From contig SVJO01000001.1 in the NCBI GenBank assembly GCA_015068935.1, forward strand, positions 62,001-126,000: DNA of 64,000 nucleotides. The letters are read 5' to 3'. This DNA is from Oscillospiraceae bacterium (lineage in GTDB: Bacteria > Bacillota > Clostridia > UBA1381 > UBA9506). The position numbers and the translations under genes are program-made. The notes under the pieces are model-generated. The model did no database searches, was not told where the DNA came from, and saw nothing but the letters and a program-made list of their open reading frames with translations. Shown here piece by piece: positions 17,480 to 26,749 of this stretch; within the stretch, counting starts at the first letter, position 1; each line of letters starts with the position of its first letter.

Positions 17480-18541
17480 CTACTCAGCAATAAACTTTAA
17501 ACCATATTTTTCTAAGTCAGCACTTACACCGACAACTGTTCTGTCCTCTATTATCTGCGGAGCTGCTGCAAGTGTAATTTCTTCGCCTGAAACTACAGCC
17601 TTATCACTTCCGATTTTAAGCTCAGCTTTAGTGCCGTCCTTATCTATTGTGATTGTGCCAAGTGCTCCGTCCCATGCTACAGATGCACCTGTTGCCTCAC
17701 AAATAGCACGAACAGGAATATAACAAACCCCGTTTTCAATTTTAGGAAGAATATTTCCATATTTTTCAAAATCAATAGCTATGCCATTAATTTCTGCACC
17801 GATTATTACCTTCTCTTCATCTTCTTCAGAAGGAGTTACTTCCTCAGGCAGAATCATTATTTTTGTTGCTAAAGCCTGTTCAGGAATACTTTTTGTGCTT
17901 ATGTCGTACCACGCAAAAACCTTTGAGCCTTCTTTTAAATCTGCTGATGTTACAATATTTCTTGTCTTATATGGAACAAATTCTGTTGTTTCATCAAATG
18001 CAATCAAATAATTACCGTCAGTGCTTTCAAAAGCAGTTTTTCCATCAGTTTCTGTGATTTCTTTAATCTCCATATATTTAGGCAAAGCTTCATTTTCTCC
18101 TGAAATTACAATAGCAAAAGCCGCTGACTGTGGCGGTATGCTCATTGTCTGAGCCATGCTGTGTGCTGCATAAACTTCAGTTCCGGCTGTAAGTGCCTCA
18201 AATCCGACAGGTGTGCCATTTGCGTCAATTATAGCAGTGTTTTCATATGAAATATTAAGCTGTAATTCTTCGCCCTCACCAATATTTACAAGCACTGACT
18301 TAACTATACCATCTTCTGTAACAGTGCTTTCTGTGATTTTACCGCTGATAGTTACATATGTAGGTATTGCCTGAGCCGGAGCTTCATCAATGAGCATTAT
18401 TCCATACTCACCTTTTGCCTGCTCGCCGATTTCATAATGAGTAGTACCGTCTAAAACAACCTCATCTGCACTTACTGCTGATATCTGCGTTGCTAAAAGT
18501 GTTCCTGCTATAATAAAAGCAGATAATTTTCTTAATTTCAT
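17480..18541 (-). CDS. secreted protein with C-terminal copper amine oxidase N-like stalk domain
   Basis: A 353-residue exported protein. A signal peptide ends near residue 25 (AVSADE). The middle part (about 40-230) is of unknown type with repeated beta-like stretches. The C-terminus (about 245-353) is a Cu_amine_oxidN1 stalk domain, recognised by INGIAIDFEKYG, GVCYIPVRAICEATGASVAWD and IEDRTVVGVSADLEKYG. Such domains are widespread in Clostridia exported proteins and do not imply amine oxidase activity; they are thought to mediate surface attachment. GGAGG lies upstream of the ATG. It is transcribed alone. Confidence 0.8.
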   Translation of the reverse strand: MKLRKLSAFIIAGTLLATQISAVSADEVVLDGTTHYEIGEQAKGEYGIMLIDEAPAQAIPTYVTISGKITESTVTEDGIVKSVLVNIGEGEELQLNISYENTAIIDANGTPVGFEALTAGTEVYAAHSMAQTMSIPPQSAAFAIVISGENEALPKYMEIKEITETDGKTAFESTDGNYLIAFDETTEFVPYKTRNIVTSADLKEGSKVFAWYDISTKSIPEQALATKIMILPEEVTPSEEDEEKVIIGAEINGIAIDFEKYGNILPKIENGVCYIPVRAICEATGASVAWDGALGTITIDKDGTKAELKIGSDKAVVSGEEITLAAAPQIIEDRTVVGVSADLEKYGLKFIAE

Positions 18542-18646
18542 TTTTGTTTCCTCCTCTAATTAGCTTTATGTATTTTTTGTTTACACTACTATAGACGGGA
18601 AATAAATAATTTTGTTCCAAATTTTTTATATTTTTTTTACAAAAAT

Positions 18647-19423
18647 TTATATCGTAATTATTCTTGGTTTTCCTATATAATTAAGATTATATTCCTTTAC
18701 AAGAAGTTTTGCTTCATTTAATGACTCTTCATCATAAGCACTATTTACATCATGTGCATCAAATCCAAATGTAACAGGACACTTTTCCTTCCCTGCAATT
18801 TCCCAAAACCTTCTGTCAGGATATGCTCTCTTTTCTCTTATCCCCAGGAAATTTATTTCTAATGGAATATCTTTCTCTCTTGATGCAACACATAATTTTG
18901 TCATTTCTTTATTATATAACACGATATCCCCTACATAGTTAAAAATATCAGGGTGAGCAACATAACTGAAAACACCGCTTTTAATTCCGCTTATTACACA
19001 ATTTACGTATTCAGACAAATCTTCGCAACTGGAGTTTTTAAGCAAAACATAAGAGCCGTCACCATTTCCTTCTTTCTGATTAATAAAATGCTGACCTAAA
19101 ATAAGGAATTCTGCACCGTAGTTTTTGGCACCTAAAAGCATTTCATCAAAATATAAAGGATAATACTCCATCTCAAAACCAATTTTTATGTCAATCTGGT
19201 TTTTATATTTTTCCCTTAATCTATAAAGCTCAGAAAAATAAACCTCAGCCTGCGTGGTATGCAATCTGTAAAACGATTCAGTCCCATCAGGAAAAGTAAA
19301 CGGAATATGTTCTGAAAACCCCATATATTTTATTCCGCTATCTATTGCTCTTTTAATATATTCCTCACACGTCCCCCATGCATGGTTGCAAAGAATTGTA
19401 TGTGTGTGATAATTATAATTCAT
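18647..19423 (-). CDS. PHP-domain histidinol-phosphatase-like protein
   Basis: A 258-residue PHP metallo-phosphoesterase. The N-terminal metal motif HTH (NYHTHT) opens the protein. Later ligands are in FSEHIPF, EMEY, LGQHFI, YVAHPDIFN and FGFDAHD, in the order found in histidinol phosphatases of the HisJ/HisK type. It may dephosphorylate histidinol phosphate in histidine synthesis, although no other his gene is nearby and general PHP phosphatases look alike. It begins 15 bases after the MATE gene and is probably co-transcribed with it. Confidence 0.8.
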   Translation of the reverse strand: MNYNYHTHTILCNHAWGTCEEYIKRAIDSGIKYMGFSEHIPFTFPDGTESFYRLHTTQAEVYFSELYRLREKYKNQIDIKIGFEMEYYPLYFDEMLLGAKNYGAEFLILGQHFINQKEGNGDGSYVLLKNSSCEDLSEYVNCVISGIKSGVFSYVAHPDIFNYVGDIVLYNKEMTKLCVASREKDIPLEINFLGIREKRAYPDRRFWEIAGKEKCPVTFGFDAHDVNSAYDEESLNEAKLLVKEYNLNYIGKPRIITI

Positions 19424-19438
19424 CTTCCGCCTTCTTTT

Positions 19439-20830
19439 CTATTTTATAGCCTTTGTCTCCCATTTACCCAAACGATAGAAAATCACTGTAAGCACAGCCC
19501 CTATAACCCATGATAAAAGCAAGGAAATCTGAATACACTCATATCTTCCTACAGGTAATTCAGGTGTTCTTGTTAGATAAGATATTCCGTATGCTATCGG
19601 AACTCTGATTATAACCGTCGTGATAAGCGAAATCCACATTGGAGTCATTGTGTCTCCTGAGCCTCGCATAATTCCTGATAAACTTTGTGTTACCGCTACA
19701 GCAAGATAACCTGCAGCCAGTATTTTCATAAGATAATAACTCATTTCTGCCGTACTTTCGACTTCTGTAAATGCTCCCATAAGTTTTTTCCCAAAAAGCA
19801 GAATAATAAATGTTATAACGGCAGAGCAGCCGAAAGCGATAAGAGTTCCTTGCTTCGCCCCTTTTTTTACTCTGTCATATAACCCCGCACCGACATTTTG
19901 TCCTGCATATGTTGTAAGAGCCATGCCAAATGAAAAGTTCGGCATCATAGCAAATCCGTCAACCCTCATTATTATAACATTTGATGCAATAAATTGTTCG
20001 CCAAACTGATTGGTAAGAGACTGCACTATAATCATTGCTGATGAAAAAATTGCCTGTGTCAGTCCTGAAGGAAGTCCGAGCTCTATTATCTTTTTAATAT
20101 ACGATTTTTCAGGCTTTAAGAAACTGATTCCAAAGTCAAAATATTCAACCATTCTAGAGAGTCTTAATAAAGATAGAACAGAAGAAACAATCTGCGCAAC
20201 AACTGTAGCAATTGCAACACCTGCTACTCCCATATTAAGCCCTGCAACAAAATATATATCAAGTACAATATTTATTACTGTTGCGACAATAAGATATAAA
20301 AGCGCCGAAAATGAGTCGCCCATACCTCTTATTACTCCACTTAAAATGTTGTAATATGCCAGGCCCAATATACCGATTAACGAAATAATAAGATAGTCCG
20401 CACAATCATCTATAATTGTTTCAGGCGTGTTGAGTATCTCAAGCAACGGCCTTACAAGCGGAGTTGCAACAATCATTAAAAACACGCATGAAACAGCAGT
20501 AATCGTAATACAATTTCCAATGGTGTGAGAAAGGCCCTCTCTGTTTCTTGCTCCAAAATATTGTGCAACCATTACACCTGCACCCGTAGAAATGCCTATA
20601 AATAAAACTAAAAGCAGATTTACAATAGGAACTGCACTTCCAACTGCAGCAAGTGCATTATCGCCAACATATTTGCCAACAACAATAGAGTCAACCGTAC
20701 TATATAGCTGCTGCGCAATATTGCCGATAAGCATCGGCAGAGTAAATGAAACAATACCTTTCCATGGCGCCCCTTCTGTCATGTCAGTAGGCGCAAATAA
20801 TTTTTTTAAAATCACTTTATCATACCTCAT
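19439..20830 (-). CDS. MATE family efflux transporter
   Basis: A 463-residue membrane protein with 12 hydrophobic helices in two related halves, the MATE architecture of Na+ or H+ driven multidrug exporters. Typical sequences are FTLPMLIGNIAQQLYSTVDS near residue 30 and GIMRGSGDTMTPMWISL near residue 390. The substrate is unknown. The sigma-A-type promoter upstream (17-bp spacing) would drive this gene and the PHP phosphatase gene. The ribosome binding site GGAAAAG is not strong. Confidence 0.9.
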   Translation of the reverse strand: MRYDKVILKKLFAPTDMTEGAPWKGIVSFTLPMLIGNIAQQLYSTVDSIVVGKYVGDNALAAVGSAVPIVNLLLVLFIGISTGAGVMVAQYFGARNREGLSHTIGNCITITAVSCVFLMIVATPLVRPLLEILNTPETIIDDCADYLIISLIGILGLAYYNILSGVIRGMGDSFSALLYLIVATVINIVLDIYFVAGLNMGVAGVAIATVVAQIVSSVLSLLRLSRMVEYFDFGISFLKPEKSYIKKIIELGLPSGLTQAIFSSAMIIVQSLTNQFGEQFIASNVIIMRVDGFAMMPNFSFGMALTTYAGQNVGAGLYDRVKKGAKQGTLIAFGCSAVITFIILLFGKKLMGAFTEVESTAEMSYYLMKILAAGYLAVAVTQSLSGIMRGSGDTMTPMWISLITTVIIRVPIAYGISYLTRTPELPVGRYECIQISLLLSWVIGAVLTVIFYRLGKWETKAIK

Positions 20831-20853
20831 TTTCTATACTTTTCCAACGAGAA

Positions 20854-20882
20854 AGTATAACACAAACTGCTCCCATATTCAA
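20854..20882 (-). promoter_or_regulatory. sigma-A-type promoter of the MATE-PHP pair
   Basis: TTGAAT and TATACT on the reverse strand are 17 bases apart, with the ATG 24 bases beyond the -10 element. Confidence 0.55.
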
Positions 20883-20951
20883 GCATTTATTTTAAAAAAT
20901 ATGCATTAGCCTGAAATTTATGGATAAGCAGAATTTGCAGCCAATAAAAAC

Positions 20952-21752
20952 TTAAGGCCTGAGCCCCATTCCGCCTTCAAGGGTAATAGTTTCTCCATTC
21001 ATAAATTTAAAATCAGGTGAAGCAAGCTGCACACACACTCTGCCGATTTCAAGTTCTGAATCGCCAAAATGACCTGCAGGAGGTATTTTTACATTTGCCT
21101 TAAATGCTTCAGGATATGCTTTTTCAAAATTCTCAAGCTGTGCAGTCCATGCAAGAGGACAAATAACATTTGTATTAATTCCATATTTCGCCCATTCTGT
21201 TGCTGCAACACGGCTCAGTCCCCTGATAGCTTCCTTTGCAGCAGCATAAGAACACTGACCATAATTACCAAACAGCCCCGCACCTGAGGCAAAATTTATA
21301 ATACTTCCCTTAGTTTGTTTAAGATAAGGGAAACATGCTTTCATATAATAAAATGTTGCATATAAGCCTGAATACATAGCGAGATTAAACTGCTCAGTTG
21401 TATGTTCCTCAATAGTAACTCCTGATGCAGATGCCTGCGCGTTATTAATTAAAACATCAATTCTTCCAAAAGTCTCAATTGTTTTGTTGACAACCTCTTT
21501 TGTTATTGCCTCATTGTCGTTACCCTCTGAAACATCAGCAGAAAGAGCTAAAACCTTGATTTTATATAACTTTTCAAGTTCCTCTTTTGCCTTTTCGAGT
21601 TTAGCTGTATTTCTCCCTGTAATAACAAGATTTGCCCCTTCCTTTGCATATGCTGTTGCAATACCATAACCTATTGAACCGCATCTGCCGTCAGAAAGAA
21701 CTGCATATCCCGCACCTGTAATAATCGCTGTCTTGCCTTTTAGAAAACTCAT
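20952..21752 (-). CDS. short-chain dehydrogenase/reductase
   Basis: A 266-residue classical SDR with a Rossmann fold. The cofactor loop near residues 12-30 is longer than the usual TGxxxGxG, reading TGAGYAVLSDGRCGSIGYG. The NNA motif (NNAQA), the catalytic Ser in NFASGAG, and Tyr/Lys in YAAAK are all present, so it should be active as an NAD(P)-dependent oxidoreductase. The substrate is unknown. AAGGAGA precedes the ATG. It lies 66 bases downstream of the HAD phosphatase gene and may share its transcript. Confidence 0.88.
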   Translation of the reverse strand: MSFLKGKTAIITGAGYAVLSDGRCGSIGYGIATAYAKEGANLVITGRNTAKLEKAKEELEKLYKIKVLALSADVSEGNDNEAITKEVVNKTIETFGRIDVLINNAQASASGVTIEEHTTEQFNLAMYSGLYATFYYMKACFPYLKQTKGSIINFASGAGLFGNYGQCSYAAAKEAIRGLSRVAATEWAKYGINTNVICPLAWTAQLENFEKAYPEAFKANVKIPPAGHFGDSELEIGRVCVQLASPDFKFMNGETITLEGGMGLRP

Positions 21753-21818
21753 ATTAATTCTCCTTTTATTTTATAATAAATTTATCCTTGAAATTTTATA
21801 ATTCTTTTCTGATATAAA

Positions 21819-22610
21819 TTATTTAACTAAATCTTTATAAATACACCTTATGTTATCGTATATAAATTCAGGTTTAAAATCGCTTTTCTCAACATCTTCT
21901 AATGTACCTTCTCCGCTCAACACAAAAATTGTACTTATTCCTGCATTTATGCCACATGCTATATCTGTATAAAGTCTATCTCCCAAAAGAACAGTTTCTT
22001 CTCTTGAAAATCCCGCATTTTGCATTGCAAGGTATGCCATTTCAGGCTCTGGCTTTCCGATAAATTTCGGACGTTTTTTTGTTGCATTGAAGATAATATC
22101 TGCAAATGAGCCGCAATCAGGCACAAAGCCGTACCACGTAGGACATACCCAGTCAGGATTGGTTGCGATATAGTCAATATTTTCTCTAAGCAGAATACAG
22201 GCATCATCGAGCTTTTTAAATGTAAGCTCTGTGTCATTTGAAAGGCAAAGACAATCAATGCCTTCTTCCCTTTCCGTTGTAACATTTAGCCCCATAGATT
22301 TTAGCTGTTTTACAAAAGACTCAGTGCCAAACGCATAGATTTTCTTATATCCTTTTTCTTTAAGATATATAATTGTTGCATCGGTAGACGTCAGAAAATC
22401 ATCAGCAGTTGAAACAATGCCCATTTTTTCCAGTTTTTCAATATACTTATCAACGCCTTTTGAGGAATTATTGGTAAGAAAAATGTATCTTCCTCCAACT
22501 TTTTTCACATAGCTGAGAAAATCAATTGTTCCGTCAAAAAGATTATTATCAAGATATATGGTCCCGTCCATATCAAGCAAAAAAAGTTTTTTGTTTTTTA
22601 ATTCACTCAT
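21819..22610 (-). CDS. HAD-IIA family phosphatase (NagD/PGP-like)
   Basis: A 263-residue haloacid dehalogenase-type hydrolase. Motif I DMDGTIYLD, motif II FLTNNSS, motif III lysine in GKPEPEM and motif IV GDRLYTDIACG are all present. The C2 cap type places it with NagD, p-nitrophenylphosphatase-like and glycerol-phosphate phosphatases. Its natural substrate cannot be read. The start ATG 22610 lies 8 bases after AGGAG; an in-frame GTG at 22619 is inside that site. A TTGATA-17-TATAAT promoter precedes it. Confidence 0.88.
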   Translation of the reverse strand: MSELKNKKLFLLDMDGTIYLDNNLFDGTIDFLSYVKKVGGRYIFLTNNSSKGVDKYIEKLEKMGIVSTADDFLTSTDATIIYLKEKGYKKIYAFGTESFVKQLKSMGLNVTTEREEGIDCLCLSNDTELTFKKLDDACILLRENIDYIATNPDWVCPTWYGFVPDCGSFADIIFNATKKRPKFIGKPEPEMAYLAMQNAGFSREETVLLGDRLYTDIACGINAGISTIFVLSGEGTLEDVEKSDFKPEFIYDNIRCIYKDLVK

Positions 22611-22678
22611 CAAACGCACTCCTAAAATCTGCTTTTTACTACAACCACATTAAATAAAATTATAAAAACGTATATCCT

Positions 22679-22707
22679 ATTATAACATTTTTCGTAGTTT
22701 TTATCAA
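22679..22707 (-). promoter_or_regulatory. sigma-A-type promoter of the HAD phosphatase gene
   Basis: TTGATA and TATAAT with 17-base spacing on the reverse strand, about 70 bases before the ATG. Confidence 0.6.
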
Positions 22708-22794
22708 TATCGACATTATTTATTTATGCAATTTATTATCTGGAAACAATAATTTTAGATAAAAGTAGAGAGATAATAACGAAAAGATAAGAAT

Positions 22795-22828
22795 AAAAAA
22801 AGAAACATCACCCTATGGTAATGTTTCT
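22795..22828 (-). terminator. terminator of the tRNA-Ser pair
   Basis: AGAAACAT/ATGTTTCT with an inner CC/GG pairing, followed on the reverse strand by a T-run. It lies directly behind the GCT tRNA. Confidence 0.85.
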
Positions 22829-22831
22829 TCT

Positions 22832-22923
22832 TGGCGGAGAAGGAGGGATTTGAACCCTCGCGCCAGTTTCCCGACCTACACCCTTAGCAGGGGCGCCTCT
22901 TCGGCCAACTTGAGTACTTCTCC
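22832..22923 (-). tRNA. tRNA-Ser (anticodon GCT)
   Basis: A class II cloverleaf of 92 bases with acceptor GGAGAAG/CTTCTCC, discriminator G and encoded CCA. The anticodon loop CTGCTAA gives GCT, reading AGC/AGU. The long variable arm is present. It is the second gene of a two-tRNA transcript. Confidence 0.95.
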
Positions 22924-22960
22924 ATGTTCCGAATTATTAAAATATTTTTAGATAAAAAAA

Positions 22961-23047
22961 TGGCGGAGAGGGTGAGATTCGAACTCACGGTGCTCTCGCA
23001 TCACTGGTTTTCAAGACCAGCTCCTTAAACCGCTCGGACACCTCTCC
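22961..23047 (-). tRNA. tRNA-Ser (anticodon TGA)
   Basis: A class II cloverleaf of 87 bases with acceptor GGAGAGG/CCTCTCC, discriminator G and encoded CCA. The anticodon loop CTTGAAA gives TGA, reading UCA and wobble codons. It lies 37 bases ahead of the GCT tRNA on the same strand. Confidence 0.95.
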
Positions 23048-23072
23048 GTTTGTGTTGCTTACAACGATATAT

Positions 23073-23101
23073 ATTATAGCAACATAAATATCATTTGTCA
23101 A
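23073..23101 (-). promoter_or_regulatory. promoter of the tRNA-Ser pair
   Basis: Perfect consensus TTGACA and TATAAT with a 17-base spacer on the reverse strand, ending 25 bases before the first tRNA. Confidence 0.9.
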
Positions 23102-23134
23102 GTGTTTTTTTTATTTTTTTAATATAAATAAATT

Positions 23135-23168
23135 AAAATACCGCAGCATATTCCTGCTGCGGTATTTT
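23135..23168 (-). terminator. terminator of the hydrogenase operon
   Basis: A 14-bp stem, AAAATACCGCAGCA with TGCTGCGGTATTTT, 11 bases beyond the hydA stop, with a T-rich tail on the reverse strand. Confidence 0.85.
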
Positions 23169-23178
23169 TAATAGTATA

Positions 23179-24915
23179 TTAGAACAAATCTCTCTTTGTA
23201 TAATGTGTATGCAAAAGCTCATGTGATTTATGTGAGCCCGGTTTTTCAAGGAACTCATCATATAATTTCTTAATATATGGATTTTCATGACTCTTTCTGA
23301 CAGAGAGTGCTTTATCCTCAGTATAAAGAGCCTTTGCTCTTTCAGCTTTAAGGTCAATATCCATGTGAATCTTAGCTGACCTGATAGGCTGACCGCCGCC
23401 TGTTACGCAACCGCCCGGACAAGCCATGATTTCAATAAAGTGATAATCTGCTTTTCCTGCTTTAATATCTTCTAACAGTTTTCTTGCGTTACCAAGACCA
23501 TGAGCCACAGCAACCTTAATGTCCATACCTGCAACATTTACAGTTGCCTCTTTAATTCCCTCTGTTCCGCGGACCTCTATAAATTCAATATTATCAAGCG
23601 GTTTATTTTCTAAAACCTCAGCAACTGTTCTGAGCGCCGCTTCCATAACACCTCCTGTTGCACCAAAGATAACAGCAGCACCGGTTGATTCACCACACGG
23701 GTCGTCGAACTGTTCATCTTCGAGCTCATCAAATCTGATGCCTGCCTGTTTAATCATTCTTGCAAGCTCTCTTGTTGAAATTACTGTATCAACATCACGG
23801 TATTCATTACCCATTTCAGGACGCGATGCCTCGAATTTTTTAGCAACACATGGCATTACAGAAACAACATATATATTTGCAGGGTCAATTCCTGCCTGCT
23901 CAGCATAGTAAGTTTTTAAGAGAGCACCAAACATTTCGTGTGGTGATTTGCATGTAGATAAATTATCTAAAAATTCAGGGAAATTATGCTCGCAGAATTT
24001 AATCCAACCTGGGCTGCATGATGTAATCATCGGGAGCTTACCGCCATTTTTAATTCTTTCAATGAGTTCTGTTCCCTCTTCCATAATTGTTACGTCAGCA
24101 CCTGTATTTGTGTCAAATACCTTATCAAAGCCCAGTGCTTTTAATGCTGCAACCATTTTACCTGTAACAGGAGTACCGATTGCCATGCCGAATTCTTCAC
24201 CAAGTGCTGCACGAACAGCAGGAGCTGTCTGAACAATAACATGCTTTGTTTCGTCTGCAAGTGCTGCCCATACATCATCTGTGTTATCCTTTTCACGCAA
24301 AGCACCAACAGGACAGGCTGCAATACACTGACCACAGTTTACGCAGGCAGTCTCAGCTAACGGTTTATTAAAAGCTGTTGCAATTTTAGTGTTAAAGCCT
24401 CTTTCTGTTGCATCTATAACACCTACTGTCTGGATTTCTTTACATGCACTTACACAACGGCGGCAAAGAATACACTTGTTATTATCTCTTATAATTGAAG
24501 GTGATAAATCATCAATTGCATGTTCATTTCTCGCACCTTCATATGCAATATCAGTCACACCAAGCTCTTCACTCAAAGTCTGGAGCTCGCAGTTTTTGTT
24601 TCTGATACATGTGAGACATTTGCGTTCATGATTTGAAAGGAGAAGCTCTAAAGTTGATTTTCTTGCATTTCTTACCTTTTGTGTGTTTGTAAGTATTTCC
24701 AGTCCCTCGGAAACAGGATATACGCAGGCAGCCTGAAGATTTCTAGCGCCCTTAATTTCAACAACACACATTCTGCATGAGCCTGTTTTGCTCACATTTT
24801 TCATATAACAAAGAGTAGGTATATCTATTTTAGCAGCTCTGGCAGCTTCTAAAACTGTATAGTTTTTTGGCACACTGATTTCTCTGCCGTTTATAATTAC
24901 ATTAACCATATCCAT
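23179..24915 (-). CDS. hydA: NADH-dependent [FeFe]-hydrogenase, catalytic subunit HydA
   Basis: A 578-residue iron-only hydrogenase with a full electron relay. The N-terminal 2Fe-2S domain has Cys36, 47, 50 and 64. The His-Cys cluster uses His96 and Cys100, 103 and 109. Two 4Fe-4S motifs lie at Cys148-158 and 191-201. The H-cluster is held by Cys300 (TSCSPGW), Cys356 (MPCVAKK) and Cys499/503 (MACPGGC). With HydB and HydC encoded in the same operon it should form the cytoplasmic, probably electron-bifurcating, HydABC complex that couples NADH and ferredoxin oxidation to H2 formation. It is the last gene of the operon, 16 bases after hydB. Confidence 0.95.
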   Translation of the reverse strand: MDMVNVIINGREISVPKNYTVLEAARAAKIDIPTLCYMKNVSKTGSCRMCVVEIKGARNLQAACVYPVSEGLEILTNTQKVRNARKSTLELLLSNHERKCLTCIRNKNCELQTLSEELGVTDIAYEGARNEHAIDDLSPSIIRDNNKCILCRRCVSACKEIQTVGVIDATERGFNTKIATAFNKPLAETACVNCGQCIAACPVGALREKDNTDDVWAALADETKHVIVQTAPAVRAALGEEFGMAIGTPVTGKMVAALKALGFDKVFDTNTGADVTIMEEGTELIERIKNGGKLPMITSCSPGWIKFCEHNFPEFLDNLSTCKSPHEMFGALLKTYYAEQAGIDPANIYVVSVMPCVAKKFEASRPEMGNEYRDVDTVISTRELARMIKQAGIRFDELEDEQFDDPCGESTGAAVIFGATGGVMEAALRTVAEVLENKPLDNIEFIEVRGTEGIKEATVNVAGMDIKVAVAHGLGNARKLLEDIKAGKADYHFIEIMACPGGCVTGGGQPIRSAKIHMDIDLKAERAKALYTEDKALSVRKSHENPYIKKLYDEFLEKPGSHKSHELLHTHYTKRDLF

Positions 24916-24931
24916 TTTTCTTACTCCTCCC

Positions 24932-26728
24932 CTATTTTCTTATTATTGCCTTCTTAGGACACTTGCCTTCACACACGCCGCACTTAATACACTTATCTGT
25001 ATTAATTGTGAAGGGATGCTTAATCTCGCCTGTAATAGCGCCAACAGGACAATTCTTAGCACAGATGCTGCAACCGATACACTTATCTTCAATTATTGTG
25101 TATTTAAGAAGGTCTTTACATACACCTGCAGGACAAACCTTATCCCGTACATGAGCTTCATATTCATCTCTGAAATATCTAAGCGTGCTTAAAACGGGGT
25201 TTGGAGCCGTCTGACCGAGACCGCAAAGCGATGATGCCTTAATATCATTACAAAGCTTTTCAAGCTTATCTAAATCCTCCATTGTACCCTGTCCCTTTGT
25301 AATTTTATCAAGAATTTCATAGAGTCTCTTTGTTCCGATACGGCAAGGTGTACATTTTCCGCATGATTCGTCAACCGTAAACTCTAAAAAGAACTTGGCA
25401 ATATCTACCATACAGTTATCCTCGTCCATAACAATAAGTCCGCCTGAACCCATCATCGAGCCGATACTGATAAGTGAATCGTAGTCAATAGGTGTATCCA
25501 TAAGTGATGCAGGAATACATCCGCCTGACGGACCGCCTGTCTGAGCTGCCTTGAATTTTTTTCCGCCAGGAATACCTCCGCCGATTTCTTCAACAATTTC
25601 ACGGAGAGTTGTTCCCATAGGAACTTCAACAAGACCTGTGTTATTAATCTTTCCGCCGAGAGCAAAAACCTTTGTTCCTTTACTCTTTTCTGTCCCTATG
25701 CCTGCAAACCAGTCAGCACCTTTATTAATAATAACGGGGATATTTGCATATGTTTCAACATTATTTAAAAGAGTTGGTCTTTCCCAAAGACCCTTAACTG
25801 CCGGGAACGGAGGACGCGGACGCGGTTCTCCCCTGTGTCCTTCTATAGATGTTATAAGCGCTGTTTCCTCACCGCAGACAAACGCACCGGCACCAAGTCT
25901 GATTTCAAGGTCAAAACAAAAATCTGTGTCAAAAATATTTTTACCTAAAAGCCCATACTCACGAGCCTGGTCAATAGCAATCTGAAGTCTGTTAACAGCA
26001 ATTGGATATTCTGCACGGATGTAGATATAACCCTGGTCGGCACCAACTGCATAAGCGGCAATAGCCATAGCCTCAATAATACTGTGTGGGTCACCCTCTA
26101 ATACACTTCTGTCCATAAATGCACCAGGGTCTCCTTCGTCAGCATTACATGCAACGTACTTCTTGTCACCCTCTGCCTTATATGTAAAATCCCATTTCAT
26201 ACCGGTAGAAAAACCGCCGCCGCCACGGCCTCTTAGTCCCGACTTTTTAATCTCATTAATAACATCTTCCTGAGACATTTCGGTTAAAACCTTAGCCAAC
26301 GCTTTATAACCGTCAAGGGCAATATATTCATCAATATTTTCAGGGTTAATAACACCGCAGTTGCGAAGTGCTAAACGGAGCTGTTTTTTGTAGAATTCTA
26401 CATCATTTAAGCTTTTAATATTATCTCCGTCTGCAATTGTCTCCTGATAAAGAAGTCTTTTCACAATACGGCCCTTTAAGATATGCTCCTCTACAATCTC
26501 TTTGACATCTTCTTTTTTAACCATGCTGTAAAAGGCACCTTCAGGATAAACAATTACAATCGGACCTAAGGCACAAAGTCCGAAACAACCGGTTTTGATA
26601 ACTTTGATTTCCTCATCAAGACCGTTTTCTTTTAACTGGAAATTCATTTCCTTTATAATTTCTTCACAGCCCGACGATGTACAGCCTGTACCGCCGCAAC
26701 ATAAAATCTGTCCTCTGACTTTATCCAT
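24932..26728 (-). CDS. hydB: NADH-binding flavoprotein subunit HydB (NuoF-like)
   Basis: A 598-residue NuoF-type protein. The N-terminus is a thioredoxin-like 2Fe-2S domain (cysteines in CGGTGCTSSGC and GCFGLCALG). The middle holds the FMN/NADH-binding core (GLRGRGGGGFSTGMKW) and the SLBB and 4Fe-4S part (ESCGKCTPCRIGTKR). Two ferredoxin-like 4Fe-4S motifs close the chain (CIGCSICAKNCP and CIKCGVCEGKCP). This composition fits the HydB subunit of NADH-linked [FeFe]-hydrogenases rather than complex I, and no other nuo membrane genes are present. AAAGGAAGAG precedes the ATG. Confidence 0.95.
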   Translation of the reverse strand: MDKVRGQILCCGGTGCTSSGCEEIIKEMNFQLKENGLDEEIKVIKTGCFGLCALGPIVIVYPEGAFYSMVKKEDVKEIVEEHILKGRIVKRLLYQETIADGDNIKSLNDVEFYKKQLRLALRNCGVINPENIDEYIALDGYKALAKVLTEMSQEDVINEIKKSGLRGRGGGGFSTGMKWDFTYKAEGDKKYVACNADEGDPGAFMDRSVLEGDPHSIIEAMAIAAYAVGADQGYIYIRAEYPIAVNRLQIAIDQAREYGLLGKNIFDTDFCFDLEIRLGAGAFVCGEETALITSIEGHRGEPRPRPPFPAVKGLWERPTLLNNVETYANIPVIINKGADWFAGIGTEKSKGTKVFALGGKINNTGLVEVPMGTTLREIVEEIGGGIPGGKKFKAAQTGGPSGGCIPASLMDTPIDYDSLISIGSMMGSGGLIVMDEDNCMVDIAKFFLEFTVDESCGKCTPCRIGTKRLYEILDKITKGQGTMEDLDKLEKLCNDIKASSLCGLGQTAPNPVLSTLRYFRDEYEAHVRDKVCPAGVCKDLLKYTIIEDKCIGCSICAKNCPVGAITGEIKHPFTINTDKCIKCGVCEGKCPKKAIIRK

Positions 26729-26749
26729 TTTAAACTCTTCCTTTCTTAA

